Shown: positions 20,456 to 29,657, numbered from the stretch's first letter. The stretch: 64,000 bases of DNA from Pseudomonas sp. PH1b (GCF_000633395.1 NZ_AYMU01000014.1:1-64000), one strand, 5' to 3'. Translations and numbers: made by a program. The notes: a model not told the origin generated them from the sequence alone.

Positions 20456-20692
20456 GACTACCTCATTTTGATTACTTTTTTTAGAGCTTTATCGCGTTAC
20501 GTGATAAAGCGCTGGTTCAGTGTTTTTATTGTACGCCCGGCGTTTGGCAGTCGGTTGTCGAGCCTGCCGTCCGGTGGTTTTTTAAGGATGTTCTTGGTTT
20601 TATATGAGAAGCGTCTTGGTCTTTAGGGCAAGTGGCTTTGTTAGTCTGAGTACCCTTGTAGTTAAGTGGTACTAGAGGCTTAGAGACAGTCA
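20456..20692. promoter_or_regulatory. Divergent promoter region between response regulator and adhesin
   Basis: This AT-rich gap contains a perfect 8-bp inverted repeat, GCTTTATC and GATAAAGC, at 20486-20510 with a 9-base spacer. A T-rich tract precedes it. It lies 31 bases upstream of the response-regulator start codon on the minus strand, so it could be an operator of that gene or a terminator-like structure. Assignment to the response regulator is inference. Confidence 0.4.
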
Positions 20693-21747
20693 ATGCGTGC
20701 TCAATTGTTGTTCTTGTTTTGCTGTATAAGTGGCGGCGCCTGGGCCGATTGTTCAGGGGGGCAGACCGACTTTTATCCGGGGTTCGACATGGGGACACAC
20801 TATGTGCCCCGGGATGCGCCCCTTGGTTCGGTGATCGGCACGGCCAACGTCAGCTACAGCTACCAGCATTCCAGCACGATCTCGTGTCGGGTCGGTGACA
20901 CCTGGGAAACCCGGCAGAACCCCTGGCCCAAGGTCACAGGCATCAGCCTGCCGCCTATCACCGGGCTGGACATGGGCAATGCCACCATCCTGAAACCAAT
21001 GTGCCTGGGGTTGGCCTGGTAGTGATCGCACCCGGTCGCAACATGACGCGTTGGAACACCACTGGCGGGGTCGCCCCCTATGTGCCATTCAAGCTGACCA
21101 ATACCACGGCGACCAACATCACCGAGCCGATAGAAACTCGGTTCACCTTGATCAAGATCAGCGACGAGATTCCCATGGGCAGCTCGGCGATCAAGAACTC
21201 CACCTCGGCGGTGGCGTTCTGGTCTGGCAGCCGACGCCTGCATGCGGTGTTCCTGACCGGCACGGTGATCCGCTCGGAGTGCTCGGTAGTCGGTGGTGCC
21301 AATGCCTACATCGAGGTGCCCATGGGCGAAGTCATGCGCCGCCAGTTCAACGGCAAGGACAGCCATATGGACAACAAGGACCTGCGCATTGCCCTGACCG
21401 ATTGCACGGCGGGCACCTACCCGACCAACCAGGGCTGGAACTTCTACCAGAGCTCCAACGCCCACCTGCGTCTGGATGGTGTCCAGGGTTCGGCCATCCT
21501 CGACGCCAACCGGGGCATTCTCGGCCTGACCACCGACTCCACCGCCAAGGGCGTGGCCGTGCAGGTCCTGCACAAGGATGGCCTCACGCCCTTTACCCTG
21601 GGCCAGGATGTGTCGATGGGCCGCCTGAGCGGCACCGGCATGAACATCGAACTCAAGGCGCGCTACATCCAGACCTCCGATACCGCGGCCGGGCCCGAGC
21701 CGGGCAAGGCCAATGCCCGAGCGGCCTTTACCCTGACCTACAAGTAG
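20693..21747 (+). pseudogene. Fimbrial tip adhesin / minor pilin, interrupted by a 1-nt frameshift
   Basis: Two overlapping frames together make one FimH-like protein of about 350 residues. The first (20693-21022, 109 aa) has a signal peptide (MRAQLLFLFCCISGGAWA) and an adhesin-like N-terminal domain, then ends at TAG soon after NATILKP. The second continues from about 20995 as TNVPGVGLVVIAPGR, the sequence expected at that point in fimbrial adhesins, and runs to 21747 with a pilin-type C-terminal domain ending ARAAFTLTYK. One extra A in the AAA run at 20993-20995 would restore a single frame (ILKTNVPGVG). This is either a recent one-base deletion, a phase-variable tract or a sequencing error. 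The gene is divergent from the response regulator and lies away from the pilin-chaperone-usher genes it presumably serves. Confidence 0.8.
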
Positions 21748-21888
21748 CGATGAAGGTCGGCCGTCACGGTGGTGGGGCCTACCAGGAAAACCCCAGGCTC
21801 AGAAGCTTCCTACCTTTATTCGAGAAGTATCCTGAATTCACTTGAGCCAATTTTGGCTAGCATGATTTTTTATCCGGAGCCGCAGGTC

Positions 21889-23130
21889 ATGTCGACACTG
21901 AGCGTACTGTTGTTGTGTTCGAACGCTTTTCGAGTTCGACGGTTTTCAAGAATTCTCGCGGCCTCCGGTTTTGCTCAGGTACAGGTGATTGGCGACGACG
22001 CCGATTGGGCCCGATTTCCGCCGGCCCTGGCCGAGCTGGACCTGGTGATCTGCGATTCGCTGCACGCTGTGAGCGCCATCCCTTACCTGCGCCGCCTCTG
22101 CGAACACTACGGGTTTTTCTCGATGATGGAGTGCGAGGCGCTGCAAGCCCCGATTCGCTGGGGGCTGGCGAATTTTCGCGAGCGCTCCGGCAAATACCGG
22201 GTGGGCAGCTACAACGAACTGGATACGGCGCAGATCAGCGGCCTGCTGCTGAAGGCGTTGACGGTCAAGCGCACGGTCAAGCGCCGTGCTCCAGGCTATG
22301 CCCAGGCGGCGCGGGGGCGCGCATCCGCCGGCAATGACTGGATCGCCGAGCTGGATGTGGCACAGGCCCTGGAGCAGCGGCAGATCGTTCCCTACTTCCA
22401 GCCCCAGGTCTGCATGAAGACTCGGCGCATCACCGGGGCCGAGGTGCTGGCCCGCTGGCAGCATCCGCGCAAGGGCGTGCTGGGGCCGCAGTTTTTCCTT
22501 GACCTGTTCAACAGCCCCGAGCACCAGCGCCTGCTGTTCGATTGCCTGTTGCAACAGGGGCTGATGCTGCAGCGGCAGCTGCAGGCCCCCGGTAGCCATG
22601 GGGCCCTGGTGTTTTCCTACAACGTCGAGGCCAGCCAGTTGACCGAGCCGCAATTCGCCACCCGGCTGGTGCAGCGGATCGACGAGGCAGGGGTGCCCAA
22701 GCACCAGGTCACCCTGGAAATCACCGAGCGCCAGGCCCTGGTTCTGGACATGCAGGGCATCGAGAACATCAGCGTGCTGGTGAACAGCGGCGTGCGCCTG
22801 TCCCTTGACGACTTCGGCACCGGGCATTCATCGATCATGCGTCTGGCGGATATTCCCTTCGGCCAGATCAAGCTGGATTCGGAGTTTGTCGCCAACGCCC
22901 TGGGGCTCAAGGAAACCCGGATCATCGAGGCTATCGTGGGAATGGCCCGTTCGCTGAACCTGGAGCTGGTGGCCGAAGGCATCGAAACCGAGCCGCAACG
23001 TGCCCACCTGCAGCGCCTGGGAGTCGATGCGGCCCAGGGCTTTCTGTTTTACAAGCCGATGAATGCGGCAGCCCTGGTCCAGGTCCTGGCGTCGAGCCAT
23101 TTGCCCCAGCGGCAGATCAGCCAGGGCTAG
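21889..23130 (+). CDS. EAL-domain c-di-GMP phosphodiesterase with receiver-like N-terminus
   Basis: The 413-residue protein starts at ATG 21889, preceded by GGAG at 9 bases; the frame is also open upstream. Residues 1-125 look like a divergent receiver domain (LSVLLLCSN; LDLVICDSLH, with an Asp at the phospho-acceptor place). Residues about 165-405 form an EAL domain. The catalytic set is present: E185 in EVLARW, Asn in YNVEAS, Glu in EITER, D307/D308 in DDFGTG, Lys in IKLD, Glu in AEGIE and Gln in AQGFLF. It should hydrolyse c-di-GMP to pGpG in the cytoplasm. The architecture and location match PvrR/RocR-type regulators beside Cup fimbriae, and BvgR beside BvgAS. A role in turning down fimbrial expression is inferred. 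Confidence 0.88.
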   Translation: MSTLSVLLLCSNAFRVRRFSRILAASGFAQVQVIGDDADWARFPPALAELDLVICDSLHAVSAIPYLRRLCEHYGFFSMMECEALQAPIRWGLANFRERSGKYRVGSYNELDTAQISGLLLKALTVKRTVKRRAPGYAQAARGRASAGNDWIAELDVAQALEQRQIVPYFQPQVCMKTRRITGAEVLARWQHPRKGVLGPQFFLDLFNSPEHQRLLFDCLLQQGLMLQRQLQAPGSHGALVFSYNVEASQLTEPQFATRLVQRIDEAGVPKHQVTLEITERQALVLDMQGIENISVLVNSGVRLSLDDFGTGHSSIMRLADIPFGQIKLDSEFVANALGLKETRIIEAIVGMARSLNLELVAEGIETEPQRAHLQRLGVDAAQGFLFYKPMNAAALVQVLASSHLPQRQISQG

Positions 23131-23152
23131 TGCGGCAACGGCCGTTGCGCGA

Positions 23153-23614
23153 TCACTGCGCCTTGAGCATCACATAGGCTTCGCCGCCACGGCGGTCGTG
23201 CATGACGATGAAGGTCTGCCCGTTCAGGGTGATCTTGCTCGGCACAGTCTGCGCCACCGGGGTGCTGGAAAACTTGCCGACCACGCTGAGAAACTGCTGG
23301 GTCAGCGAGCTGTCGTTCTGGGACGGGGTAGTGATCGCGCATTCCTTGTTGGCTTGTACCTGCACCCCCAGGCTCTGGTCCTGGTTCATGCCCATCTTGG
23401 CAAAACCGGCATCGGTCAGGTCGCTGATGCCGTGGGCCCGGGCGGCGGTTTCGGCGCCGGCGAAGGACGGTGCGGACTTCAGGCAGATATCGCGAAAGGC
23501 CAGGATCCCGGCGGAGGTGATGGTGGGCTCCGGGTTGATCTCCCGGGTCACGCTGGTGCAGGCGCCGAGGAGCGCCAGGGCAGTGAGAAGGGCGGTGCGG
23601 GGCAGAGTACTCAT
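23153..23614 (-). CDS. Putative lipoprotein of unknown function
   Basis: The 153-residue protein starts at MSTLPRTALLTALALLGAC. This is a lipoprotein signal with lipobox LGAC, and the predicted lipidated Cys is at residue 19. The mature part is soluble, with an IVMHDRRGGEAYVMLKAQ end and two further cysteines (DICLK, KECAI) that could form a disulfide. A longer frame upstream lacks a credible signal. I do not recognise the family. It converges with the EAL gene and is divergent from the LysR gene at 23815. Confidence 0.7.
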   Translation of the reverse strand: MSTLPRTALLTALALLGACTSVTREINPEPTITSAGILAFRDICLKSAPSFAGAETAARAHGISDLTDAGFAKMGMNQDQSLGVQVQANKECAITTPSQNDSSLTQQFLSVVGKFSSTPVAQTVPSKITLNGQTFIVMHDRRGGEAYVMLKAQ

Positions 23615-23814
23615 GGACAATCCTTGGCAACAGGTCGGCAGGAACGCGGGTGGGGTCATGCCGAATCGGGCATCGGCGTTCCAGCAGGGTAGGCAGGGGC
23701 GCTGTGCAGATCAATCTTTTGTGTGAGATTCCGCGCACCGCTGCCCGCCATGGAGGGTGGCTGGCGCAGTAATTGCGTGACCCATGCATCAGTTCAGCCA
23801 TGGGGCCTGTGGCC

Positions 23815-24717
23815 ATGCAATTACGAGCGTTGCGTTACTTCCACGAGGTGGCCCGGTGCGCCTCTTTGCGTCAGGCGGCGGAGCGCCTGTACGTGACCCC
23901 CACCGCGGTCAGCCGGCAGATCGAGCAGTTGGAGCACTTCTTCGGCACCGCACTGATCGAGCGCGGGCCCCGGGGCATTCGCCTGACCGTGGAGGGCGAG
24001 TGCCTGGCCGAGCAGGTCACCTCGACCTTGCGCGGCTTCGACCAGGTGCGGGATGTGATTGCCAGCCGGCAGAGCCAGGTCGCGGGTAACGTCAGCATCC
24101 ATGTGTCGGAAAGTATCGTTTCCAGCGTGCTGGCGCCGGTGCTCGCGGCGTTCACCCGGGCCCACCCGAAAGTCACTTTCAATATTGTCATCGCCAGTGC
24201 CGGCGCCACCCTGGATGCGCTGTGCAGCGCAGAGGCCGACCTGGGCCTGGCCTTCTACCTGCAGGAGCGTGCCGAGGTGGAGGTGACAGCCCATTGCCAG
24301 CTGTGGCACCGGGTGCTGGTCAGCGCCGAGCATCCGTTTGCCCAGTGCCCGAGCATTCGCCTGCAAGACCTGGAAGGCCAGCCCCTGGCGATACCCGACT
24401 CGGCCTACGGCGTGCGCCAGGCCCTGGAGGGCGCAGCGAAGAAACGTGGAGTGAACATTCTTCCGGTGTTCACCACCAGTTCACTGGAAGTGCAGAAAAG
24501 CCTGGCCCGCCAGCGTGCGGCGGTGCTGATCCTGCCCCAGGTGGATGCCGAGGCCCGGGAACTGGGGGACGGCCTGGTGGCGGTGCCCATCGACGACGAA
24601 CACCTGGAGCGGATCCGCGTCGACCTGTGCGTGGTGCGCAACCGGCCCTTGTCCGTGGCCACCTTGCGCTGCCAGGAAATGCTCGCCCGCGCCATGCAGC
24701 GCCACGGATTGCTGTAG
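23815..24717 (+). CDS. LysR-family transcriptional regulator
   Basis: The 300-residue protein starts at MQLRALRYFHEVARC; an in-frame upstream extension to 23773 lacks family similarity. The helix-turn-helix is at about 1-60 (SLRQAAERLYVTPTAVSRQIEQLE) and the effector domain at 90-290. The style matches the GcvA/CynR-like subgroup regulating catabolic genes. Downstream, beyond a REP array, lies the oppositely oriented amidase-transporter-porin operon, a plausible but unproven target. Confidence 0.88.
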   Translation: MQLRALRYFHEVARCASLRQAAERLYVTPTAVSRQIEQLEHFFGTALIERGPRGIRLTVEGECLAEQVTSTLRGFDQVRDVIASRQSQVAGNVSIHVSESIVSSVLAPVLAAFTRAHPKVTFNIVIASAGATLDALCSAEADLGLAFYLQERAEVEVTAHCQLWHRVLVSAEHPFAQCPSIRLQDLEGQPLAIPDSAYGVRQALEGAAKKRGVNILPVFTTSSLEVQKSLARQRAAVLILPQVDAEARELGDGLVAVPIDDEHLERIRVDLCVVRNRPLSVATLRCQEMLARAMQRHGLL

Positions 24718-25167
24718 GAGCTGGCTTGCCAGCGAAAGCGGCCTTGTGGTTTGCACCGGGCTTGAGGGCCTCTTCGCCGGCAAGCCGGCTCCTACGGAGG
24801 TGCAGGTGATATCGGTTGTTGTAGGAGCTGGCTTGCCAGCGAAAGTGGCCTTGGGGTTTGCACCGGGCTTGCGGACCTCTTCGCCGGCAAGCCGGCTCCT
24901 ACGGAGGTGCGGGCGGTCTCGGGTGCTGTAGGAGCTGGCTTGCCAGCGAAAGCGGCCGTGGGGTTTGCACCGGGCTTGAGGGCCTCTTCGCCGGCAAGCC
25001 GGCTCCTACGGAGGTGCAGGTGATATCGGTTGTTGTAGGCGCTGGCTTGCCAGCGAAAGCGGCCTTGGGGTTTGCGCCGGGCTTGCGGACCTCTTCGCCG
25101 GCAAGCCGGCTCCTACGGAGGTGCGGGCGGTATCGGGTGTTGTAGGAGCTGGCTTACCAGCGAAAAA
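24714..25167. repeat. Tandem REP array, 107-bp units (four plus a partial)
   Basis: This array fills the gap between the LysR gene and the porin gene. Pseudomonas REP palindromes start at 24714, 24821, 24928, 25035 and 25142, exactly 107 bases apart. Each unit carries a forward half (GTAGGAGCTGGCTTGCCAGC) and an inverted half (GCCGGCAAGCCGGCTCCTAC). Units 1 and 3 share one spacer type (GGTGCAGGTGATATCGGTTG) and units 2 and 4 another (GGTGCGGGCGG), giving a 214-bp higher-order repeat. The array begins inside the last codons of the LysR gene. Confidence 0.95.
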
Positions 25168-25178
25168 GGCGCCGGGAT

Positions 25179-26537
25179 TCAGAACAGGTTGAAGGGGAAG
25201 TTGCCCACCAGGCGTAACTCGTCATAGCTGCCGTCGATCTGTCCGCCGCTGGCGCGGTGGTTGTAGACGATGGTGCGCAGCACTGCATCCTTGAGCCGTC
25301 CGGACTGCACCACATACGCCAGCATCAATCCGTTTTCGTTGTGCTTGGCGCCCTCCAGGCCGCGCACGTTGTAGCCGCGGTTGCGGCCGTTGCGGTCACC
25401 GTCGTAGTGCGTGCCATCGATCCCCCAGCCCTTGGCGTGCCACAGGCTGGCGCTCAGCCCCGGTACGCCGTAGGCGGCGAAATCCAGGTCGTAGCGCAAT
25501 TGCCAGGATTTTTCATTGGGGCCGTTGTAGTCCGAGTACAGGGAGTTGGCCATGTAGTTGCCGGTGGATTCCCACACGTAGTCGAAGTACTCGTCGCCGA
25601 ACACTTGCTGCCAGGCCAGGGTCAGGCTGTGGGCCTGGTGGCTGCCGGTGACGGCCAGGCTCAGGGCGTCGTTGTCGATGTAGCCCAGGCGCTGCTGGCC
25701 CTGGTCTTGGGTGCGGTAGTAGTTGAACGCGGTCTTCAGTGCCAGCTGGCTTTTGTCCCCGGCGTGGTGGATCAGGCCCAGGTAGTACTGGTCCCACATG
25801 TTCTCGAAGCGCGAGGCATACAGGCTGCCCTCCAGGCCCAGGCCGGGTTTCACGGTCGCCCCCAGGTAGCTGATGCGCTCGCCACTGTAGGCGCGGTTGC
25901 CAAAGGTGGTGGTCAGGCGTTCGCTGCCGGTGCCGGTGCGGGGGATGGCCCGGTCGAAGCTGTCGGCCTGCACCGACAGCCAGTCGGTTTCGTTGCTGTA
26001 CAGGCCCACGCCCTGGAAGCTGGAGGGCAGGGCGCGGTTGTCCTTGTAGCGCAGCACCGGGTTGTCGGTCATCAGGCGCCCGGCCTTGAGCTCGGTGTTG
26101 GACAAGCGCAGGCGCACATCGCCAATGCCCAGGCGGCTCCAGGTGGGCAGGGCGTCGCCGTCGCTGTCCACCAGTACCCGGTCGCCGCCATTGGCCACCC
26201 GGCCATGGCCGCGCTCCAGGTTGACCGCGCTGAACAGGCCGGCGTCCACGCCGAAGCCGATCAGGCCCTGGGTGTAGCCCGAGCTGTACTTGAGCATGCC
26301 GGTCTGCACCCAGGTCTGCCGCACCCGGGTGCGCTGGTTGCCGCCGGGTTTCTTGACCGTCAGGTAGGTGTCGCGCTGGGTGTGCTGGTTGGAGTAGTAG
26401 TGGCGCAGGTTGAGGTCCAGGCTGCTGCCTTCGATGAACCCCGGGGCCTGGGCCTGCTGGCTTGGGCGCGGATTGTCCTGGGCCAGCAGGGGGCTACTGG
26501 CGCTCATGGCCAGGAGGCAAAGTACGAGCTGTTTCAT
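25179..26537 (-). CDS. OprD-family outer-membrane porin
   Basis: The 452-residue protein starts at MKQLVLCLLAMSASSPLLA (signal peptide); the frame stays open upstream but only as non-coding sequence. The mature part has OprD-family features: GFIEGSSLDLNLRHYYSN at the start, TWVQTGMLKYSSGYTQG, TELKAGRLMTDNPVL, repeated amphipathic strands, and a C-terminal aromatic (FPFNLF) for BAM recognition. These 18-strand barrels take up small carboxylates, amino acids or peptides. It is last in a minus-strand set with the transporter at 26654 and the amidase at 28091, so its substrate is probably an amide or the acid released from it. Confidence 0.9.
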   Translation of the reverse strand: MKQLVLCLLAMSASSPLLAQDNPRPSQQAQAPGFIEGSSLDLNLRHYYSNQHTQRDTYLTVKKPGGNQRTRVRQTWVQTGMLKYSSGYTQGLIGFGVDAGLFSAVNLERGHGRVANGGDRVLVDSDGDALPTWSRLGIGDVRLRLSNTELKAGRLMTDNPVLRYKDNRALPSSFQGVGLYSNETDWLSVQADSFDRAIPRTGTGSERLTTTFGNRAYSGERISYLGATVKPGLGLEGSLYASRFENMWDQYYLGLIHHAGDKSQLALKTAFNYYRTQDQGQQRLGYIDNDALSLAVTGSHQAHSLTLAWQQVFGDEYFDYVWESTGNYMANSLYSDYNGPNEKSWQLRYDLDFAAYGVPGLSASLWHAKGWGIDGTHYDGDRNGRNRGYNVRGLEGAKHNENGLMLAYVVQSGRLKDAVLRTIVYNHRASGGQIDGSYDELRLVGNFPFNLF

Positions 26538-26653
26538 GTCGCTTCCCCACAAATCAAAGGCGTCGGTCCACCGCCCGGCCGCGGTCATGCGCGGCCGGCA
26601 GGGTAGAGAAAAACGCGGTGCCGGAAAAGGGTGTTGGGCGGTGAGGCGAATGC

Positions 26654-28003
26654 TCAGCGGGCGCGGGCTTCTGCGAGCCGTTGGCCGGGGGTGCTGCGTC
26701 CGGGAGTCTGCGGGCGGGTTTCCTTGGCGAACCAGGCCGCAGTCAGGCACACCAGGTTGGCCACCAGCAGGTAGCCCACCGGCGACATCGGATTGCCGGT
26801 GGTGCCGATCAGCCAGGTGATGATGATCTGCGCGGTGCCGCCGAAAGCCGCCACGCCGACGGCGTAGACGATGGAGAAACCGGTGGAGCGCACCGCCTTG
26901 GGAAAGCTTTCCACCAACAGCACGATCAGCGCCGCGCCGCTCATGCCGTGCAAGCCGGAAAGCACCGCCAGGGTCAGCAGAAAGGTCGCCGGGCTGGGGT
27001 GTTTGGTCATCAGCTGCAGGGCTGGGAACAGTACCAGCAACAACACTACCCGCGGCGCCATGAGGATGGTGCGGCGGCCGAAACGGTCGCAGAGCATGCC
27101 ACCGACAATCGCGCACACCGCCATCGCCGCGCCGGCCACCAGGGTCGAGAGCATGGAGATGCTGGTGGGCAGCTTGAGCTCGGTGAGGGCGAAGGTGGTC
27201 ATGTAGTTGATGAAGTACTGGGTGATGGTGCTGCCGGACAGAATCAGCAGCCCCAGCACCAGGGCCCGTCGATGTTCGCCGAACACCTGGCGCACCAGGC
27301 TGCCGGTGCTGGTCTGCTCGCCCTGGCCGTGGAAGGTTTCCGCCAGGTTGCGGCGGATGTAGATGCCGATCGGCAGCACCAGCAGGCCGAACACGAAAGG
27401 TACGCGCCAGCCCCAACTGTTGAGGTCCTCGGGGGACAGCACCTGGGTCAGGGTGTAACCCACGGTGCCGGCGGCCATGGCGGCGACGCCCTGGGCCACC
27501 ACCTGCCAGCAGGCGTAGGTGCCGCGCTTGTGGGGCGGCGCGGCTTCGAGGATGTAGGTGGTGGCGGGGCCGGCCTCGCCGCCCCAGGCCAGGCCCTGGA
27601 TCAGCCGCGTGAGCACCAGCAGGATCGGCGCGGCGATGCCGATGCTTTCATAGCTGGGCAGGATGGCGATGCTGCCGGTGCCCACGGCCATCATCACCAG
27701 GGTCAGGAGCATTGCCGGCTTGCGCCCGACACGGTCGGCGTAGGCGCCGATCAGCACCGCGCCCAGGGGCCGGACGATAAAGCCGACGCCGAAGGCGGTG
27801 ACCGACAGCATCAGGCTGACGAAGGCGCTGTCGGAGGGGAAGAAGGTGTGGCCGATCATCACCGCGAAGGTGGCGTAGACCCCGAAATCGAAGAACTCCA
27901 CGGCGTTGCCGAGAATCACTGCGAACACGCTGCGCTTGCCCCCTGCAGCGTTGGGCGTTGCGGGCTCGGGTGTGGCTGACGGATTGGACGCTTGGCTGTG
28001 CAT
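26654..28003 (-). CDS. MFS transporter of the metabolite:H+ symporter (MHS) family
   Basis: The 449-residue protein has 12 predicted membrane segments. Family motifs are GNAVEFFDFGVYATFA in TM1, RPLGAVLIGAYADRVGRK in the TM2-3 loop, RLIQGLAWGGEAGPA in TM4 and GGMLCDRFGRRTI in the central loop. This is the citrate/shikimate/proline-betaine (MHS) type of proton symporter in the inner membrane. It lies between the porin and amidase genes on the same strand, with gaps of 116 and 87 bases, and probably imports the compound these act on. The exact substrate cannot be read. Confidence 0.9.
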   Translation of the reverse strand: MHSQASNPSATPEPATPNAAGGKRSVFAVILGNAVEFFDFGVYATFAVMIGHTFFPSDSAFVSLMLSVTAFGVGFIVRPLGAVLIGAYADRVGRKPAMLLTLVMMAVGTGSIAILPSYESIGIAAPILLVLTRLIQGLAWGGEAGPATTYILEAAPPHKRGTYACWQVVAQGVAAMAAGTVGYTLTQVLSPEDLNSWGWRVPFVFGLLVLPIGIYIRRNLAETFHGQGEQTSTGSLVRQVFGEHRRALVLGLLILSGSTITQYFINYMTTFALTELKLPTSISMLSTLVAGAAMAVCAIVGGMLCDRFGRRTILMAPRVVLLLVLFPALQLMTKHPSPATFLLTLAVLSGLHGMSGAALIVLLVESFPKAVRSTGFSIVYAVGVAAFGGTAQIIITWLIGTTGNPMSPVGYLLVANLVCLTAAWFAKETRPQTPGRSTPGQRLAEARAR

Positions 28004-28090
28004 ACTGGCCCCTCGAATTTTTATTCATAGGTTGCCCAGGCCCCGGGCGGCGAGGCCCGGGGCTGGGGTGAAGGTGGCAGTTTCGGTGTG

Positions 28091-29485
28091 TCAGTGGGAC
28101 GGCGGGCTTGGCCAGCTGTGGATCGCTCCACGCCAGCTCTCATAGGTCCTGGCCACTTGCAGCAGCCATTGATCGGCAAAGCGCGGGGCGATCATCTGCA
28201 GGCCGATGGGCATGCCATCGGCAGCGAACCCGCAGTTGATCGATAGCGCCGGCTGTTCGCCCATGTTCCAGGGCAGGGTGAAGACGATGTGCTCGAACGG
28301 TTGCTGCGGGTCGTTGCTCGGCGACGGCCACTCGGCGGGAAAATGGTTGATCTGGTTGGTGGGCGAGAGCACCAGGTCGAACTCGCTGAACACCTGGGCG
28401 GCGCGGCGGCGCATTTCGAAGGTCTGGTTGAAACCCAGCACCGCCTCGACCCCGGACAGATCGGCGCCAGGGGCGGCCCAGTCGCGGATATAGGGCAGCA
28501 CCCTGGCGAACTGCTCGGCGCCGAGGGCTGAGAGCTCCGCCCATTGCCGGGCCCGCCAGAAGCGGTCGAGGCCGTCCAGTTGCGCCCGGTCCATGATCGG
28601 CGCGAGGGTCTGCACCTGGGCGCCGTGGCTTTCGAACAGCCGCGCGGCGCGTTCCACCGCCTCGCAGACAAAGCCTTCCGGTTGCAGCCCGGCGCCGGGT
28701 TGCAGCATCAGGCCGATCTTCAAACCGTTGACCGACACCGGCTCATCGCTCCAGTCGCTGGTCAAGGGCGGCAGGCTGGTGGCGTCCCGGGCATCGGGCT
28801 TGGCCAGGTAGCGCATCAGCAGCACCGTATCCTCGACGCTGCGGGTCATGGGCCCGGCGCAACGCCCGGTGTAGTACGGGTCGATGGGAATCCGCCCGAG
28901 GGTCGGCTTGAACCCCACCAGAGCGCACCAGGCGGCGGGCAGGCGTACCGAGCCGCCGATATCGGTGCCGATGTGCAGCGGCCCGTAGCCGGCCGCGGCC
29001 GCCGCCCCGGCGCCGGAGCTGGAGCCGCCGGTATTGCAGGCGGTGTTCCAGGGATTGCGGGTGATGCCGTGGAAGCTCGACAGCCCCGAAGACAACATGC
29101 CGAAATCCGGCACCGTGGTCTTGGCCAGGATGATCGCCCCGGCTTCGCGCATCCGCGCGGCGGGCGGGGCATCCTGCAAGGCCGGTTTCAGCGTGGTGGT
29201 CGCGCTGCCCAGGGGAATGGGCGTGCCCTGGGTGGCGATCAGCTCCTTGACCGTCACCGGAATCCCGTCCAGCGGGCCGTTGGGGGCGCCCTTGTTCCAG
29301 CGCTCGGTAGAAGCCCGGGCCTGCTGGCGCACCTGCTCGGGATCGAAAGCGTAGAGCGCGCGGATATGGGGTTCCCAGCGTTGGATATGGGTCAGCAGAT
29401 GTTCGTAATAGTCGAGGGGAGACAGCTGGCGGCTGGCAAATTGCGCCAGCAGCTGGGCGGCTTGTAGATCGTGCAAATCAGTCAT
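28091..29485 (-). CDS. Amidase (amidase-signature family)
   Basis: The 464-residue enzyme starts at MTDLHDLQAAQL; an ATG nine bases upstream has AAGG directly abutting it, so the 29485 start has better ribosome-binding spacing. The amidase-signature Ser-cisSer-Lys triad is visible: Lys in PVTVKELI, the Gly/Ser-rich GGSSSGAGAAAAAG, and the nucleophile Ser in GTDIGGSVRLPA. It hydrolyses a carboxamide to acid plus ammonia in the cytoplasm. It is the first gene of the minus-strand amidase, MHS transporter, OprD porin set, which looks like an uptake and hydrolysis pathway for one compound. GatA is excluded because no GatB or GatC is nearby and the C-terminus differs. Confidence 0.88.
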   Translation of the reverse strand: MTDLHDLQAAQLLAQFASRQLSPLDYYEHLLTHIQRWEPHIRALYAFDPEQVRQQARASTERWNKGAPNGPLDGIPVTVKELIATQGTPIPLGSATTTLKPALQDAPPAARMREAGAIILAKTTVPDFGMLSSGLSSFHGITRNPWNTACNTGGSSSGAGAAAAAGYGPLHIGTDIGGSVRLPAAWCALVGFKPTLGRIPIDPYYTGRCAGPMTRSVEDTVLLMRYLAKPDARDATSLPPLTSDWSDEPVSVNGLKIGLMLQPGAGLQPEGFVCEAVERAARLFESHGAQVQTLAPIMDRAQLDGLDRFWRARQWAELSALGAEQFARVLPYIRDWAAPGADLSGVEAVLGFNQTFEMRRRAAQVFSEFDLVLSPTNQINHFPAEWPSPSNDPQQPFEHIVFTLPWNMGEQPALSINCGFAADGMPIGLQMIAPRFADQWLLQVARTYESWRGAIHSWPSPPSH

Positions 29486-29657
29486 CGAACGCATCCTTGT
29501 GTCGGGCGTCAGTCGGGTTGCTGATGGCCCGACTGTATCGTTTCCACCCTAGCCCAACCATCACAAAGGACGCAGTGTGGTGTTGCGTTTTTGTGAGCAC
29601 TGCCTCCCAATGCCCACGCCCCCGAACAGCCATTTTTCTTGAACTCTGGAGACCAGC

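Noticed and set aside
24714..25167. Possible CRISPR array
   Set aside because: The repeats are palindromic REP elements with 107-bp spacing and near-identical spacers. CRISPR spacers would be unique and about 30 bases long, and no cas gene is present.
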